From positions 62,001 to 126,000 of the forward strand of contig NZ_JADHDY010000006.1 of assembly GCF_016820535.1 (NCBI RefSeq): 64,000 nt of DNA, written 5' to 3'. The notes beneath the pieces were generated by a model. It was given only the letters and a program-made list of their open reading frames with translations. It ran no database searches and was not told the origin of the DNA. This document shows positions 36,056 to 45,289 of the stretch, piece after piece. The position numbers and the translations under genes are program-made. This stretch comes from Sporosarcina beigongshangi (GTDB taxonomy: Bacteria; Actinomycetota; Actinomycetes; Actinomycetales; Micrococcaceae). The first letter of the stretch is position 1. The number at the start of each line of letters is the position of its first letter.

Positions 36056-36596
36056 ACTTGCTCTTGAGTCGTAGCTTGTGGATCTGTGTCTCGCGGAAGT
36101 AGGTGGATCCTGGCTTGACGTAGCAAAGCACCACGGCCACAACGCCGAGCAGCACCTGGAGGACCGTGGCGATTCCGCCCGGCATCACCAGGACCGTGAG
36201 CTGGTACAGGGAAATGATGGCCAGGATTCCGGCAACCATCCGGGCCCACGTCGCCCCGAGAGTGATGTACCTGGCGATGAGGAAGTACAGCAGGATCGAA
36301 ATGATTCCCACGGCAATGGCGGTGATGGTGGCAAAGACGATGGATCCGTCCACCAGCGACTCGATGTCTCCGCCCAGGCCGAGGGTGGCAATTTCCGCAC
36401 GCACTTGGGCGCGGTACCCGGCCGAGGCGATGTTCAGGACGCTGAAGATGGTGGCCGCAAATTGCAGCACGGCTGCGGCCAGCAGCAGCTTGGCCACCCA
36501 GCCGATCTGCTGCGGTGCCACGGGCGCCTTGCTGCCGGACGGCTCCACGGAGTCGGGCCCGGGGACTGGGCTGTAGCTGGGCGGAAAGTTGTCCAA
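36054..36596 (-). CDS. Hypothetical membrane protein, about four helices
   Basis: A 180-residue protein of unrecognised family. A Pro/Ser-rich N-terminal stretch of about 35 residues is followed by four hydrophobic helices (starting near VAKLLLAAAVLQFAATIF) and a basic end, RLKSK. I chose TTG 36596 because AAGGA stands eight bases upstream; the longer open frame is shadow sequence. Such proteins are common in Arthrobacter-type genomes between rph and the MBL-fold hydrolase gene. No function can be given. The stop codon lies at the edge of the 55-bp repeat. Confidence 0.65.
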   Translation of the reverse strand: MDNFPPSYSPVPGPDSVEPSGSKAPVAPQQIGWVAKLLLAAAVLQFAATIFSVLNIASAGYRAQVRAEIATLGLGGDIESLVDGSIVFATITAIAVGIISILLYFLIARYITLGATWARMVAGILAIISLYQLTVLVMPGGIATVLQVLLGVVAVVLCYVKPGSTYFRETQIHKLRLKSK

Positions 36597-36639
36597 GGCG
36601 AAAATCCTTTGTGTCGGGGGCGTCGCGGCAGTGCGGACG

Positions 36640-37437
36640 CTAGATCGTGTAGTGGACGCCCGCGACCGCGGCGGCCACGTCCCGGTCAAACACCCCGCGG
36701 GCCTCTTCAACCACCCTGTTGGTATCGGTCCAGACGGGGATGTGCGTCAGCAGCAGCCGCTTGACGTTGGCACGTGCCGCCGCCTCTCCGGCCCGCTTGC
36801 CGGTGAGGTGGACGTCCTTGATGTGGTCGTCTCGGCCCTCTTCGAAGGCAGCCTCGCACAGGAACAAATGTGCATCCCGGGCGGCATCCTCCAGGCCCTG
36901 GCAGGCGTCGGTGTCTCCCGAGTACGCCAGCACGGCCGTGCGGTCCATCCCGGTGCCGTCATATTCGGTGACCTCCACGCGCAGCGCATAGGCCTCTGGC
37001 GTGGGGTGGTTGACAGAGTACGGGGTGACCTTGAACGGCCCCACTGTCACCGGTTCGCGTTCCTGCCAGTTGATGAAGTCGAATTCCTCGCGCATGCCCG
37101 GGTCAAGGTCCAGGCCATAGGCGGTGGCCAGCCGGTCGGCGGTCTCGGCCGGGCCCCACACGGGAATCCGGTCACGGTTCCAGCCGTACGGGCTCCACCG
37201 GACGGCCACGTGCAGCCCGCACAGGTCCATGCAATGGTCCGGGTGCAGGTGGCTGAGGAAGATTGCGTCAATATCCTCAAGGTCCATGTACTTTTGCACG
37301 GCACCGAGCGCACCGCTGCCCAGGTCCAGCAGCACCCGCCAGGGCCGGACGCCGTCGTGCGCGGTAAGAAGGTAGCAGGACGCAGGCGAAGACGGGCCGG
37401 GAAAGGACCCGCTGCAACCCACTATGGTCAACTTCAT
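36640..37437 (-). CDS. MBL-fold metallo-hydrolase
   Basis: A 265-residue metallo-beta-lactamase-fold hydrolase related to ribonuclease Z and cyclic-nucleotide phosphodiesterases. The metal motif is [12 protein letters not shown] near residue 62; further ligands lie in YSGDTDAC and the late [18 protein letters not shown] near the start is typical of this branch. The ATG at 37437 overlaps the murI stop (ATGA). Activity is unassigned. Confidence 0.85.
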   Translation of the reverse strand: MKLTIVGCSGSFPGPSSPASCYLLTAHDGVRPWRVLLDLGSGALGAVQKYMDLEDIDAIFLSHLHPDHCMDLCGLHVAVRWSPYGWNRDRIPVWGPAETADRLATAYGLDLDPGMREEFDFINWQEREPVTVGPFKVTPYSVNHPTPEAYALRVEVTEYDGTGMDRTAVLAYSGDTDACQGLEDAARDAHLFLCEAAFEEGRDDHIKDVHLTGKRAGEAAARANVKRLLLTHIPVWTDTNRVVEEARGVFDRDVAAAVAGVHYTI

Positions 37438-38483
37438 GCCGTCTCCCCCACTCGCCATCCCGGAGCAGCCAGTCTGCCCGCGGAACCAGACAAAACAAAA
37501 TTGGACACCCGCGAGGCGGCGGCACCGGGTGCAGCAACGCGTGCCGCGGCCAGCATGTCCTCGGTGATGCGCGACAGCGATCCGGTGGGATAGTGCGCCG
37601 CAACGTTCGTCACCTGGGACACGCCCCGGACCTCGGGACCGAGGAACCGCCGGGCCAGGTGGCCGAAGCTGGAGGCATCGCCGGTGGACAGGAACTCATG
37701 CGTGGGGGCGGCGGTGGAGACACGCTCGAGGTCGTGGCTGACAAGGGCCTTGTACACGTCCTTGGCGGTCTCCTCGGCGCTGGACACCAGCGTGACCGAG
37801 TCCCCCATGACGTAGGAGATGACGCCGGTCAACAGCGGGTAGTGCGTGCAGCCCAGGACCAGTGTGTCCACCTTGGCGGCCTTGAGCGGAGCCAGGTAGG
37901 CCTGCGCCGTGGACAGCAGTTCCGGCCCGGCAGTGATCCCGGATTCCACGAAACGGACAAAGTCCGGGCAGGCGGCGGAGGTGATGGTGAGGTCGGGGGC
38001 CGCCGCGAACGTGTCCTCGTAGGCCCGGGAGCCCACGGTGGCCACGGTGCCGATGACGCCAACTTTGCCGGTCCGGGTGGCGGCAACTGCCCGGCGCACG
38101 GCCGGCTGGATGACCTCGATGACGGGAATCCCAAAACGCGCCGTGTACCGTTCACGCGCGTCGCGCAGCACTGCGGCAGATGCGGAGTTGCAGGCGATCA
38201 CCAGGAGCTTGACGCCGGAGTTGACCAGTTCATCCATGACGCCCAGCGCGTTGGCGCGCACCTCCGCGATGGGCAGCGGCCCATACGGTCCGTTGGCCGT
38301 GTCGCCCACATACAGGATGGACTCGTTGGGCAGCTGGTCAATAACCGCACGCGCCACGGTCAGGCCGCCCACACCGGAGTCAAAGATTCCAATGGGCCGG
38401 TCCGCCACGGGGCTCAACGGCTCCGTCGCGACGGCGTCCGGCCGGGCAGGCATTTTTGGCATGGGTGCAGGTTCTCTGGTCAT
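37434..38483 (-). CDS. murI: Glutamate racemase
   Basis: A 349-residue enzyme giving D-glutamate for peptidoglycan. The two catalytic cysteines lie in [11 protein letters not shown] and [10 protein letters not shown]; the N-terminal [13 protein letters not shown] and [11 protein letters not shown] complete the set. Catalytic core starts near residue 30, so the exact start is uncertain; I took ATG 38483, with GTG 38537 possible. The protein is longer than the usual 265-280 residues at its C-terminus by about 50 residues. Confidence 0.92.
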   Translation of the reverse strand: MTREPAPMPKMPARPDAVATEPLSPVADRPIGIFDSGVGGLTVARAVIDQLPNESILYVGDTANGPYGPLPIAEVRANALGVMDELVNSGVKLLVIACNSASAAVLRDARERYTARFGIPVIEVIQPAVRRAVAATRTGKVGVIGTVATVGSRAYEDTFAAAPDLTITSAACPDFVRFVESGITAGPELLSTAQAYLAPLKAAKVDTLVLGCTHYPLLTGVISYVMGDSVTLVSSAEETAKDVYKALVSHDLERVSTAAPTHEFLSTGDASSFGHLARRFLGPEVRGVSQVTNVAAHYPTGSLSRITEDMLAAARVAAPGAAASRVSNFVLSGSAGRLAAPGWRVGETA

Positions 38484-38546
38484 GATCGTTTCAACACTAG
38501 TGCTTTTGCGGCGAAAAGAGGTGAGATTGTGATTCACTCGGCCTTG

Positions 38547-39113
38547 CTATTTTGCGCGCTGAAGCGACACCAGCATGGCCTGGACCAGGCTCTCCTGCAG
38601 CCAGGAGACAAAGTTGTACACGAGTGAAAGGTAGCTTTCGACGTCGTCCGCCTCGCCCCAGTCCTGCACCTCGTGCACGCGTTCCGCGTCTTCCTCGTCA
38701 CGGATGTCCAGGCGCTCAGCCAGCACCAGCCGGACGTCGTTGAGGGCCTTTGCCCACAGGGTGGCGCCCTCGGTGTCCAGGACAATCTTGTCCGATTCCA
38801 GCCCCAGCGAGGCCGCACGCAGCGCCCCAATCTTGCCTTCCCGCAACGAGCGTTCGGTGAGCTGGCGGAACTCAAGGGCGGAGTCGGCGTCGTCCTTCAC
38901 CACATTGGGCAAAAGCCGCAACAGGGCGGGGTCTGTGGGGACTCTCACATCCATGTCGAGGCCGATCAGCGCGGCGAGGGGATCCTCGGAGGCTGCGGTG
39001 GCGGGCTCAAGCATGGTGATGATGTCGGCAAAAAGTTTGCGGAGGAGGTCGCGCTCGGCGGGTTCCAGGTGGCCGGTAATGCCCTTGCGCCCGGCGGAAA
39101 AGGCCCTAGCCAC
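38547..39113 (-). CDS. DUF2017 domain-containing protein
   Basis: A 188-residue soluble protein of the actinobacterial DUF2017 family, which regularly lies next to clpS. Recognisable stretches are [18 protein letters not shown] and the C-terminal [19 protein letters not shown] chose GTG 39113, which overlaps the clpS stop by 8 nt; the longer reading runs through clpS in another frame. Function unknown, though constant linkage to clpS hints at a role in proteolysis. Confidence 0.8.
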   Translation of the reverse strand: MARAFSAGRKGITGHLEPAERDLLRKLFADIITMLEPATAASEDPLAALIGLDMDVRVPTDPALLRLLPNVVKDDADSALEFRQLTERSLREGKIGALRAASLGLESDKIVLDTEGATLWAKALNDVRLVLAERLDIRDEEDAERVHEVQDWGEADDVESYLSLVYNFVSWLQESLVQAMLVSLQRAK

Positions 39114-39411
39114 GGTTGCCGCCCTTCTGCACGGTGGCCCACAGCCCAAAACCGTGCATCGCCACGGCGTGGGCTTCCATCTTCTCCTTGGAGCCATGTG
39201 CCACGGCGGATTTGCCCTCGGTATGGACCTGCATCATTAGTTTTGCCGCCTTTGCCTCTGAATAGCCGAAGTAGCTTTGGAACACGAAACTGACGTAGCT
39301 CATCAAATTAACCGGGTCGTTCCACACGATTAATTCCCAAGGGGTGTCTGGGGAGATGAGTTCGCTGGCGGAAACTTCCCGGTCAACTTCCGGGGCTGTG
39401 CTGACACTCAT
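39106..39411 (-). CDS. clpS: ATP-dependent Clp protease adaptor ClpS
   Basis: A 101-residue adaptor that brings N-degron proteins to ClpAP/ClpCP. The conserved [16 protein letters not shown] and the later [14 protein letters not shown] are clear. The N-terminus (about 20 residues) is the flexible arm. It is followed in operon by DUF2017 and probably murI, and lies divergent from pncB. Confidence 0.93.
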   Translation of the reverse strand: MSVSTAPEVDREVSASELISPDTPWELIVWNDPVNLMSYVSFVFQSYFGYSEAKAAKLMMQVHTEGKSAVAHGSKEKMEAHAVAMHGFGLWATVQKGGNRG

Positions 39412-39448
39412 GTACCCATTCTAGTGTCGCGCCGCTAAAGTGAATTCC

Positions 39449-40795
39449 GTGACTACGCCAACAAGCTGGGGCCACCCCCGCACCTCACTGTTCACGGACC
39501 ACTACGAGCTGACCATGCTCCAGGCCGCCCTGCACTCCGGCGCCGCGCACCGCAGGAGCGTGTTCGAGGCCTTCGCCCGGCGCCTTCCGGACGGGCGCCG
39601 CTACGGGGTTGTGGGCGGAACGGGGCGCCTCCTGGAGGGGCTGGAACAGTTCCGTTTTGGCCCGGACGAGCTGAATTTCCTGGCCCAGAACAACGTGGTC
39701 AACGACGAAACCCTCGCCTGGCTGGCGGACTTCAAGTTCTCCGGTGACATCTACGGTTATGCAGAGGGCGAACTTTACTTCCCCAATTCACCCATTCTGA
39801 CCATCGAATCCACGTTTGCGGAGGCCTGCATCCTCGAGACGTACGTGTTGTCGGTGCTCAACCACGATTCCGCGATCGCCTCCGCCGCCTCGCGCATGAT
39901 CGGCGCCGCCGGCTCTCGCCCCGTCATCGAGATGGGCTCGCGCCGCACCCACGAAGAATCCGCCGTGGCCGCCTCCCGCGCCGCCGTAATCGCCGGCTTC
40001 CACAGCACCTCGAACCTGGAATGCGGCATCCGCTACGGCGTCCTGACGCAGGGCACCGCCGCCCATTCCTTCACCCTTCTGCACGACAGCGAGGAGGAGG
40101 CCTTCCGCGCCCAGCTCGGTTCGCTGGGCGCCGGGACCACCCTGTTGGTTGACACGTACGACGTCGAAGCTGCGGTCCGCAAGGCCGTCGCCATTGCGGG
40201 GCCCGCCTTGGGCGGCGTCCGGCTGGACTCCGGCGACCTGCTCGCCCAGGCGCGGGAAGTGCGGGCGCTGCTGGATTCCCTGGGCAACACGAACACGCGC
40301 ATCACTGTCACGTCCGACCTTGACGAGTACGCGATTGCCGCCCTGGCGGCGGCCCCCGTGGACTCCTACGGCGTTGGCACCTCCCTGGTGACCGGTTCCG
40401 GCGCCCCCACGGCCTCCATGGTGTACAAGCTGGTGTCGCGCGAAGGCGACGACGGCGAGTTTGTCTCCGTGGCCAAGGCCGCCAAGAACAAGGCCAGCGT
40501 GGGCGGGCGCAAGTACGCCACGCGCCGCCTCAACGATTCCGGCATCGCCACGGCCGAGGTTGTGGGCATCGGCCACCGCCCGGCCGGCGACAGCAACGAC
40601 CGCGAGCTGCTGGCACAGTTTGTCTCCGGCGGCGAGCTGCTGCCCGGCTGGACCGGCGCCGAGGGTGTCACCCGCGCAGCCGCGCGCCACACGGCTTCCA
40701 TGGCGGAAATGCCCGGGGCGGCACGGCGGCTGCAGCGCGGCGACGCCGTCATCCCCACCGAATATGAACAAGACACCGTAGCGGCAAGGCACTAA
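39449..40795 (+). CDS. pncB: Nicotinate phosphoribosyltransferase
   Basis: A 448-residue enzyme making nicotinate mononucleotide from nicotinate in the Preiss-Handler salvage route. Blocks visible are LFTDHYELTMLQAAL, RPVIEMGSRRTHEESAV, GTAAHSFTLLHDSEEEAF and GVRLDSGDL. The start may be GTG 39449 or GTG 39440, three codons apart; I favour the former because AAAG stands 8 nt upstream. It forms an operon with pncA, which follows after 9 nt. Confidence 0.93.
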   Translation: MTTPTSWGHPRTSLFTDHYELTMLQAALHSGAAHRRSVFEAFARRLPDGRRYGVVGGTGRLLEGLEQFRFGPDELNFLAQNNVVNDETLAWLADFKFSGDIYGYAEGELYFPNSPILTIESTFAEACILETYVLSVLNHDSAIASAASRMIGAAGSRPVIEMGSRRTHEESAVAASRAAVIAGFHSTSNLECGIRYGVLTQGTAAHSFTLLHDSEEEAFRAQLGSLGAGTTLLVDTYDVEAAVRKAVAIAGPALGGVRLDSGDLLAQAREVRALLDSLGNTNTRITVTSDLDEYAIAALAAAPVDSYGVGTSLVTGSGAPTASMVYKLVSREGDDGEFVSVAKAAKNKASVGGRKYATRRLNDSGIATAEVVGIGHRPAGDSNDRELLAQFVSGGELLPGWTGAEGVTRAAARHTASMAEMPGAARRLQRGDAVIPTEYEQDTVAARH

Positions 40796-40804
40796 GGAGC
40801 ACCC

Positions 40805-41422
40805 ATGGCCAAGGCACTGATCATTGTCGATGTCCAGAATGATTTCTGCGAAGGCGGGTCGCTGGCCGTGGAAGGCGGCGCCGACCTTGCCAGCGAAATC
40901 AGCGAGCTGCTCGAACGCAGCCCCGACCTGGATTTCGTGGTTGCCACGCAGGACTGGCATGTGGATCCGGGATCCCACTTCTCGGACAGCCCGAACTTTC
41001 GCACCAGCTGGCCCGTGCACTGCGTGGCCGGCACCAAGGGCGCCGCATTGCACAGCAACCTGGACACCGAAGACATCGACGCCTACTTCCGCAAGGGCCG
41101 CTTCGACGCAGCCTACTCCGGCTTCGACGGCTTGCTGGCACCGGAGGACGAGGTCGCCGTCGGCGAACGCGAAGCCCACGAAGCAGCCCAGGAGGATGCC
41201 GCGGATCCCGTGTCGCTGGACGACTGGCTCCGGGAGAACGACGTCGATGAGGTGGTCATTGTGGGCATCGCGACCGACCACTGCGTACGCGCCACCGCCC
41301 TGGATGCCGTCAACGCCGGTTATGACACAACCGTGCTGCGGGACTACGTGGTGGGCGTGGACGAGGACGCCAGCGAAGAGGCCCTCGAGGAACTTCAGGA
41401 CGCAGGCGTCGAGGTCAAGTAG
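40805..41422 (+). CDS. pncA: Nicotinamidase, isochorismatase family
   Basis: A 205-residue amidase turning nicotinamide into nicotinate, the substrate of the PncB encoded just upstream. The catalytic aspartate lies in IVDVQNDFCEGGSL, metal ligands in TQDWHVDPGSHF, and the catalytic cysteine in VGIATDHCVRATALDA. AAGGAG sits seven bases before the ATG. Pairing with pncB confirms the assignment within the isochorismatase fold. Confidence 0.92.
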   Translation: MAKALIIVDVQNDFCEGGSLAVEGGADLASEISELLERSPDLDFVVATQDWHVDPGSHFSDSPNFRTSWPVHCVAGTKGAALHSNLDTEDIDAYFRKGRFDAAYSGFDGLLAPEDEVAVGEREAHEAAQEDAADPVSLDDWLRENDVDEVVIVGIATDHCVRATALDAVNAGYDTTVLRDYVVGVDEDASEEALEELQDAGVEVK

Positions 41423-41526
41423 CTCCAAACTCCCCCAACGCGATCCGAATCCTCCCAACACGACACGGGTGGGCAGCTGTGCAGCCGGCAGGAGCCACAT
41501 TGGCACCGCGCCGGGACTCCTTCACA

Positions 41527-41590
41527 AATGATCCCGATCCCGCTTTATGATGCCGGGATCCCGGCCTCATTTGGCGGGATCGGCGTCATT
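41527..41590. repeat. Palindromic intergenic element, copy A
   Basis: A 64-bp element in the 593-nt gap between pncA and the convergent helicase gene. It opens with AATGATCCCGATCCCGC and closes with the near-inverse GCGGGATCGGCGTCATT. A 14-bp perfect palindrome GCCGGGATCCCGGC lies inside. The first 44 bp recur at 47808-47851 with three mismatches, so it is a dispersed element. Confidence 0.8.
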
Positions 41591-41675
41591 TTCACATTAT
41601 CCCCGGCTGGCACCGCGTTTCCACCGTCATAGAGGGGGACCGCCGTCATAACTCTCCGCAGTTTCACCCTCAAAA

Positions 41676-41836
41676 GGCGGGATCGGCGTCATTAGGCGGG
41701 ACCGACGTCATTCTGTGTCGCATTTTCAACGCCATGGGGCGGGATCGGCGTCATTAGGCGGGACCGACGTCATTCTGTGTCGCATTTTCAACGCCATGGG
41801 GCGGGATCGGCGTCATTGGGCGGGACCGACGTCATT
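41676..41836. repeat. 62-bp tandem repeat built on the same end sequence
   Basis: The 18-mer GGCGGGATCGGCGTCATT starts at 41676, 41738 and 41800 (period 62), and also closes the copy-A element at 41573. Between copies lies GGACCGACGTCATT plus a spacer with TGTCGCATTTTCAACGCC that is identical in both full units. The remainder of the gap (41423-42015) has no credible gene; open frames across it follow the repeat. Confidence 0.9.
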
Positions 41837-42015
41837 CGTCACATTATCCCGGGATCGCCCCGTGTTTTCACGGCCCCAGCCCGGCCACATCCGCCATGCA
41901 GCAACAAGACAGCCCCGCAGCCGAGAACGGCGCGCGGGGCAATGTCGTTGCGACGGTCATCCCGGCGTCACGTCCCGCACATGGCGCGGGAAAACCGACG
42001 CTGGAAAATCGGAAG

Positions 42016-43782
42016 CTACTTGCGCCCGATGAACCAGTCCTGGAGCTTCTTCAGCCGGGTCTGCAGCTGTTCCTCGTTGGCCTGGGCCACGGCGGGGCCG
42101 CCGCAGATCCGGCGCAGCTCGCTGTGCACCATGCCATGGGGCATGCCGGAGCGGGCGCTCCACGCTGAGACGTTCTTGGCCAGTTCCCCGCGCAGGTCCA
42201 TCAGCATGCGGTGGTCCACCAGCGGCGGGGCATCGGGCTCGGCGGGCGCCTTCTTGCGCTTGCGGGTCTGCTGGTCGGCCTGCCGCTGGCGCAACAACAC
42301 ACCCATCTGGTCGGCGTCGAGAAGTCCGGGGATGCCCAGGAAGTCCATTTCATCGTCGCTGCCGATCGCGCCGCCCGTGCCGAACTCGCCGCCGTCGAAC
42401 AGGACACGGTCAAACGAGGCCTGCGACTCCAGCGCCTCAAACTTGAACTTCTCCAGGGTGTCGGAGGCCTTCTCCTCGCGGTTGGCCTCCTCCATCTCGG
42501 AGTCCTCTTCCATGAAGCCGTCCGGGTCCTTGTCCGGGCGGTCCAGCGCATGGTCGCGCTCCAGTTCCAGCTGGTTGGCCAGCTCCATCAGGTTGGGAAC
42601 CGACGGCAGGAAGATCGACGCCGTTTCCCCCCTTTTGCGGGCACGCACAAAACGTCCCACGGCCTGGGCGAAGAACAGCGGGGTCGCCGTGGACGTGGCG
42701 TAGACGCCCACGGCGAGCCGGGGCACGTCGACGCCTTCGGACACCATGCGCACGGCCACCATCCAGCGCTTGTCGCCGGCCGAAAATTCATCGATCTTGT
42801 CTGAGGCCTTGGCGTCGTCGGACAGGATGACTGTGGGCGACTCCCCCGTGATCTTCTTCAGCTGTGCCGCGTAGGCGCGCGCGTCCTCGTGGTCCGTGGC
42901 AATCACCAGGGCGCCGGCGTCGGGCACGGCGCGGCGCACCTCGGTGAGGCGCTTGTCGGCACCGGCGAGCACCGCGGGGATCCACTCGCCCTCGGGGTTC
43001 AGCGCGGTGCGCCAGGCCTGGGAGGTGATGTCCTTTGTGGTGGCCTCGCCGAGGCTCGCGGCCATTTCCTCGCCGGCACTCGTGCGCCAGCGCATCTGGC
43101 CGGAGTACGCCATGAACATGACGGGGCGGACCACGTGGTCCTTGAGCGCCTCGCCGTAGCCATAGGTGTAGTCCGCCTTCGAGCGGCGGATGCCGTCCCG
43201 GTCCTCCACGTACTCCACGAACGGGATGGGCGCCGTGTCGGAACGGAACGGCGTTCCTGTCAGAGCCAGGCGCCGGGAGGCCGGGTCAAAGGCCTCGCGG
43301 ATGCCGTCGCCCCAGGACAACGCGTCGCCGCCGTGGTGGATCTCGTCCATGATGACAAGGGTCTTGGCGGCCTCGGTCTTGGCCCGGTGCAGCATGGGCT
43401 TGCTGGCCACCTGGGCATACGTCACGGCAACGCCGATGAAGCCCCTGCCGTGCCGGCCGTCCGCGTTTTTGAAGTTGGGGTCAATGGCGATGCCCACCTT
43501 CGCCGCCGCATCCGCCCACTGGCGCTTGAGGTGGTCAGTGGGGGTGACGATCGTGACCCGATTGATCATGCCGCGGCTGATCAGCTGCGTGGCAATGTGC
43601 AGGGCGAATGTGGTCTTTCCGGCACCGGGCGTCGCCACGGCCAGGAAGTCCCGGGGGTTGTCCGCGAAGTACCGTTCCATGGCCTCTTGCTGCCATGCCC
43701 TGAGTTTTTGCGCTGTGCCCCAGGCCGCACGTTCAGGGTAGGCCGGCGGCAGCGACGGGCCACCAAACAAAGTCTCCGTCAC
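42016..43782 (-). CDS. DEAD/DEAH-type superfamily 2 helicase
   Basis: A 588-residue helicase-like ATPase. Motifs visible: Walker A AVATPGAGKTTFALH near residue 50, DEIH in LVIMDEIHHGGDA, LALTGTPFRSD, and motif VI in FAQAVGRFVRARKRGE. The C-terminal 130 residues are charged and hold no known nuclease domain, so it is not an intact type III restriction enzyme. I took GTG 43782 since the conserved part begins TETLFGGPS. It is probably a DNA or RNA helicase of unknown pathway. Confidence 0.85.
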   Translation of the reverse strand: MTETLFGGPSLPPAYPERAAWGTAQKLRAWQQEAMERYFADNPRDFLAVATPGAGKTTFALHIATQLISRGMINRVTIVTPTDHLKRQWADAAAKVGIAIDPNFKNADGRHGRGFIGVAVTYAQVASKPMLHRAKTEAAKTLVIMDEIHHGGDALSWGDGIREAFDPASRRLALTGTPFRSDTAPIPFVEYVEDRDGIRRSKADYTYGYGEALKDHVVRPVMFMAYSGQMRWRTSAGEEMAASLGEATTKDITSQAWRTALNPEGEWIPAVLAGADKRLTEVRRAVPDAGALVIATDHEDARAYAAQLKKITGESPTVILSDDAKASDKIDEFSAGDKRWMVAVRMVSEGVDVPRLAVGVYATSTATPLFFAQAVGRFVRARKRGETASIFLPSVPNLMELANQLELERDHALDRPDKDPDGFMEEDSEMEEANREEKASDTLEKFKFEALESQASFDRVLFDGGEFGTGGAIGSDDEMDFLGIPGLLDADQMGVLLRQRQADQQTRKRKKAPAEPDAPPLVDHRMLMDLRGELAKNVSAWSARSGMPHGMVHSELRRICGGPAVAQANEEQLQTRLKKLQDWFIGRK

Positions 43783-43887
43783 GAAATTACCGCCATCCTT
43801 GTCACGTCTTTCCAGCATCCGCACCCAATTCCGGGCACGGCCAAGCAACGGCAGTCCGCCGTTTAAATCATTGTTTACAGGCCCGGG

Positions 43888-44211
43888 CTACTTCTTGGGC
43901 TTCTTCGGACCCTTGCCCTTGCCGCCTTCAGGCCGCAGTCCGTCGTAGATTTCCTTGCATTCCGGGCAGACAGGGAACTTCTGCGGGTCTCGTCCGGGCG
44001 TCCAGACCTTCCCGCACAGCGCCACGACGGGTTCGCCGGTCATGGCCGATTCCATGATCTTTTCCTTGCGCACATAGTGCGAGAACCGTTCGCTGTCGCC
44101 AGGTTCTACTTCCTGCTTCAGTTCCTGGCGTTCGATCACGGCGGTGGAGCCGCCCGTCTGGCCGGGGCCGTGCAGGGGATCATTCTCAAAGGGATCTGGA
44201 GGCAAACTCAT
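43888..44211 (-). CDS. DUF3039 zinc-ribbon-like protein
   Basis: A 107-residue protein of the actinobacterial DUF3039 family. The core ALCGKVWTPGRDPQKFPVCP and the following ECKEIYDGL hold three cysteines suited to metal binding; a histidine in RFSHYV may be the fourth ligand. The C-terminus is a Lys/Gly/Pro tail. It lies 105 nt upstream of the helicase on the same strand. Function unknown. Confidence 0.82.
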   Translation of the reverse strand: MSLPPDPFENDPLHGPGQTGGSTAVIERQELKQEVEPGDSERFSHYVRKEKIMESAMTGEPVVALCGKVWTPGRDPQKFPVCPECKEIYDGLRPEGGKGKGPKKPKK

Positions 44212-44315
44212 GCGCCCAGTCTACCGTCTTCGCGTCCGCGACTCACCGAGGCAACGCCCTTCCGCAGTGAGATCTGAGATAACCATGTGCCGCCGGGGTG
44301 CGGGTGGTTAAAGCT

Positions 44316-44361
44316 CGACGGCGGTTGGCGGGTTGGACTGGCAACCCGCCAACCGCCGTCG
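44316..44361 (-). terminator. Hairpin downstream of nagB
   Basis: A perfect 19-bp stem (44316-44334 with 44343-44361) with an 8-nt loop lies about 78 nt after the nagB stop. No T-run follows on the minus strand, so it may be a terminator or an RNA-stabilising palindrome. The rest of the 44212-44438 gap shows nothing else. Confidence 0.5.
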
Positions 44362-44438
44362 TCAACGGCATCTGCTGCACGTGCCCGCAGGCCGGCAGCG
44401 TGTCCGTCCAGCCTGGAGGCCCGCGCCGCCCGTTGCGG

Positions 44439-45221
44439 CTAGATGCCCTGCCAGACAGGCTTGTTGTCGTAGGCGTGGCGGTATGTGGCCGCGCCGGCCA
44501 GCTTGGATGCCGCCGCCTCGTCAATAATGACCGTGGCGCGCCGGTGGAACTGCAGGATCGATGCCGGGCAGGAAGCCGAAACCGGGCCTTCAACGAAGGC
44601 ACGGACAGCGTCTGCCTTGCCGGCACCGGAGGCAACGAGGACCAGGTGGCGGGCATCCATGATGGTGCCCAGGCCCTGCGTCACCACGTGGTGCGGAACC
44701 TGTGCGATGCTGTCGAAGAAGCGCGCATTGTCCTGGCGCGTCTGCTCTGCCAGCGTCTTGATGCGCGTGCGCGAGGCCAGCGAGGAGCCGGGCTCGTTGA
44801 AGCCGATGTGGCCGTTGGTGCCAACACCCAAAATCTGCAGGTCAATGCCGCCGGCAGCAACGATGGCGTCCTCGTAGGCCTGGCAAGCCGCCTCGACGTC
44901 CTGACTGGAGCCGTTGGGGCCGTGGACGTTTTCCGCGGCCACGTCCACACGGTTGGTGAACTCGCGGCGGATGACCTCCCGGTAGGACTCGTAGTGTCCC
45001 TCAGGCAGGCCGACGTACTCGTCCAGTGCGAAGCCGCTGACCTGGGCGAAGCTCAGGCCCTCCTCCGTGTGGCGGCGGGCAAGCTCGTCATAAATGGGCA
45101 GCGGCGAGGAACCTGTGGCCAGTCCGATCACGGCGTTGGGCTTGTTGCGCACCAGGGCCTCGATCGAATCGGCGGCAAGCGCCCCAATGTCCTTGCTGCT
45201 CGGGAGGATGATGACCTCCAT
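44439..45221 (-). CDS. nagB: Glucosamine-6-phosphate deaminase
   Basis: A 260-residue enzyme turning glucosamine 6-phosphate into fructose 6-phosphate and ammonia. Conserved blocks: IGLATGSSPLPIYDEL, FALDEYVGLPEGHYESY, LGVGTNGHIGFNEPGS and a C-terminal EAAASKLAGAATYRH. AAGGAAG lies before the ATG. It stands alone here; its pathway partner nagA is 10 kb to the right, so the two must be linked by a common regulator, if any. Confidence 0.94.
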   Translation of the reverse strand: MEVIILPSSKDIGALAADSIEALVRNKPNAVIGLATGSSPLPIYDELARRHTEEGLSFAQVSGFALDEYVGLPEGHYESYREVIRREFTNRVDVAAENVHGPNGSSQDVEAACQAYEDAIVAAGGIDLQILGVGTNGHIGFNEPGSSLASRTRIKTLAEQTRQDNARFFDSIAQVPHHVVTQGLGTIMDARHLVLVASGAGKADAVRAFVEGPVSASCPASILQFHRRATVIIDEAAASKLAGAATYRHAYDNKPVWQGI

Positions 45222-45289
45222 GAAACACGCTTCCTTTCGTGGCTTTCTGCCTTGCCAAGTTTTGGTCCAGCCCTAAGCCTATCGAGATG

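Noticed and set aside
35836-41836. Possible CRISPR arrays at 35.8 kb and 41.7 kb
   Set aside because: The repeats are contiguous (55-bp) or have identical spacers (62-bp), and no cas gene is present.
41777-42703. Long open frame of 308 codons on the plus strand
   Set aside because: It runs through the tandem repeats and then opposite the helicase gene; composition is Arg/Ser-rich shadow sequence with no domain.
42016-43782. Restriction enzyme subunit (type I or III)
   Set aside because: Only helicase motifs are visible; no nuclease domain or methyltransferase gene is nearby.
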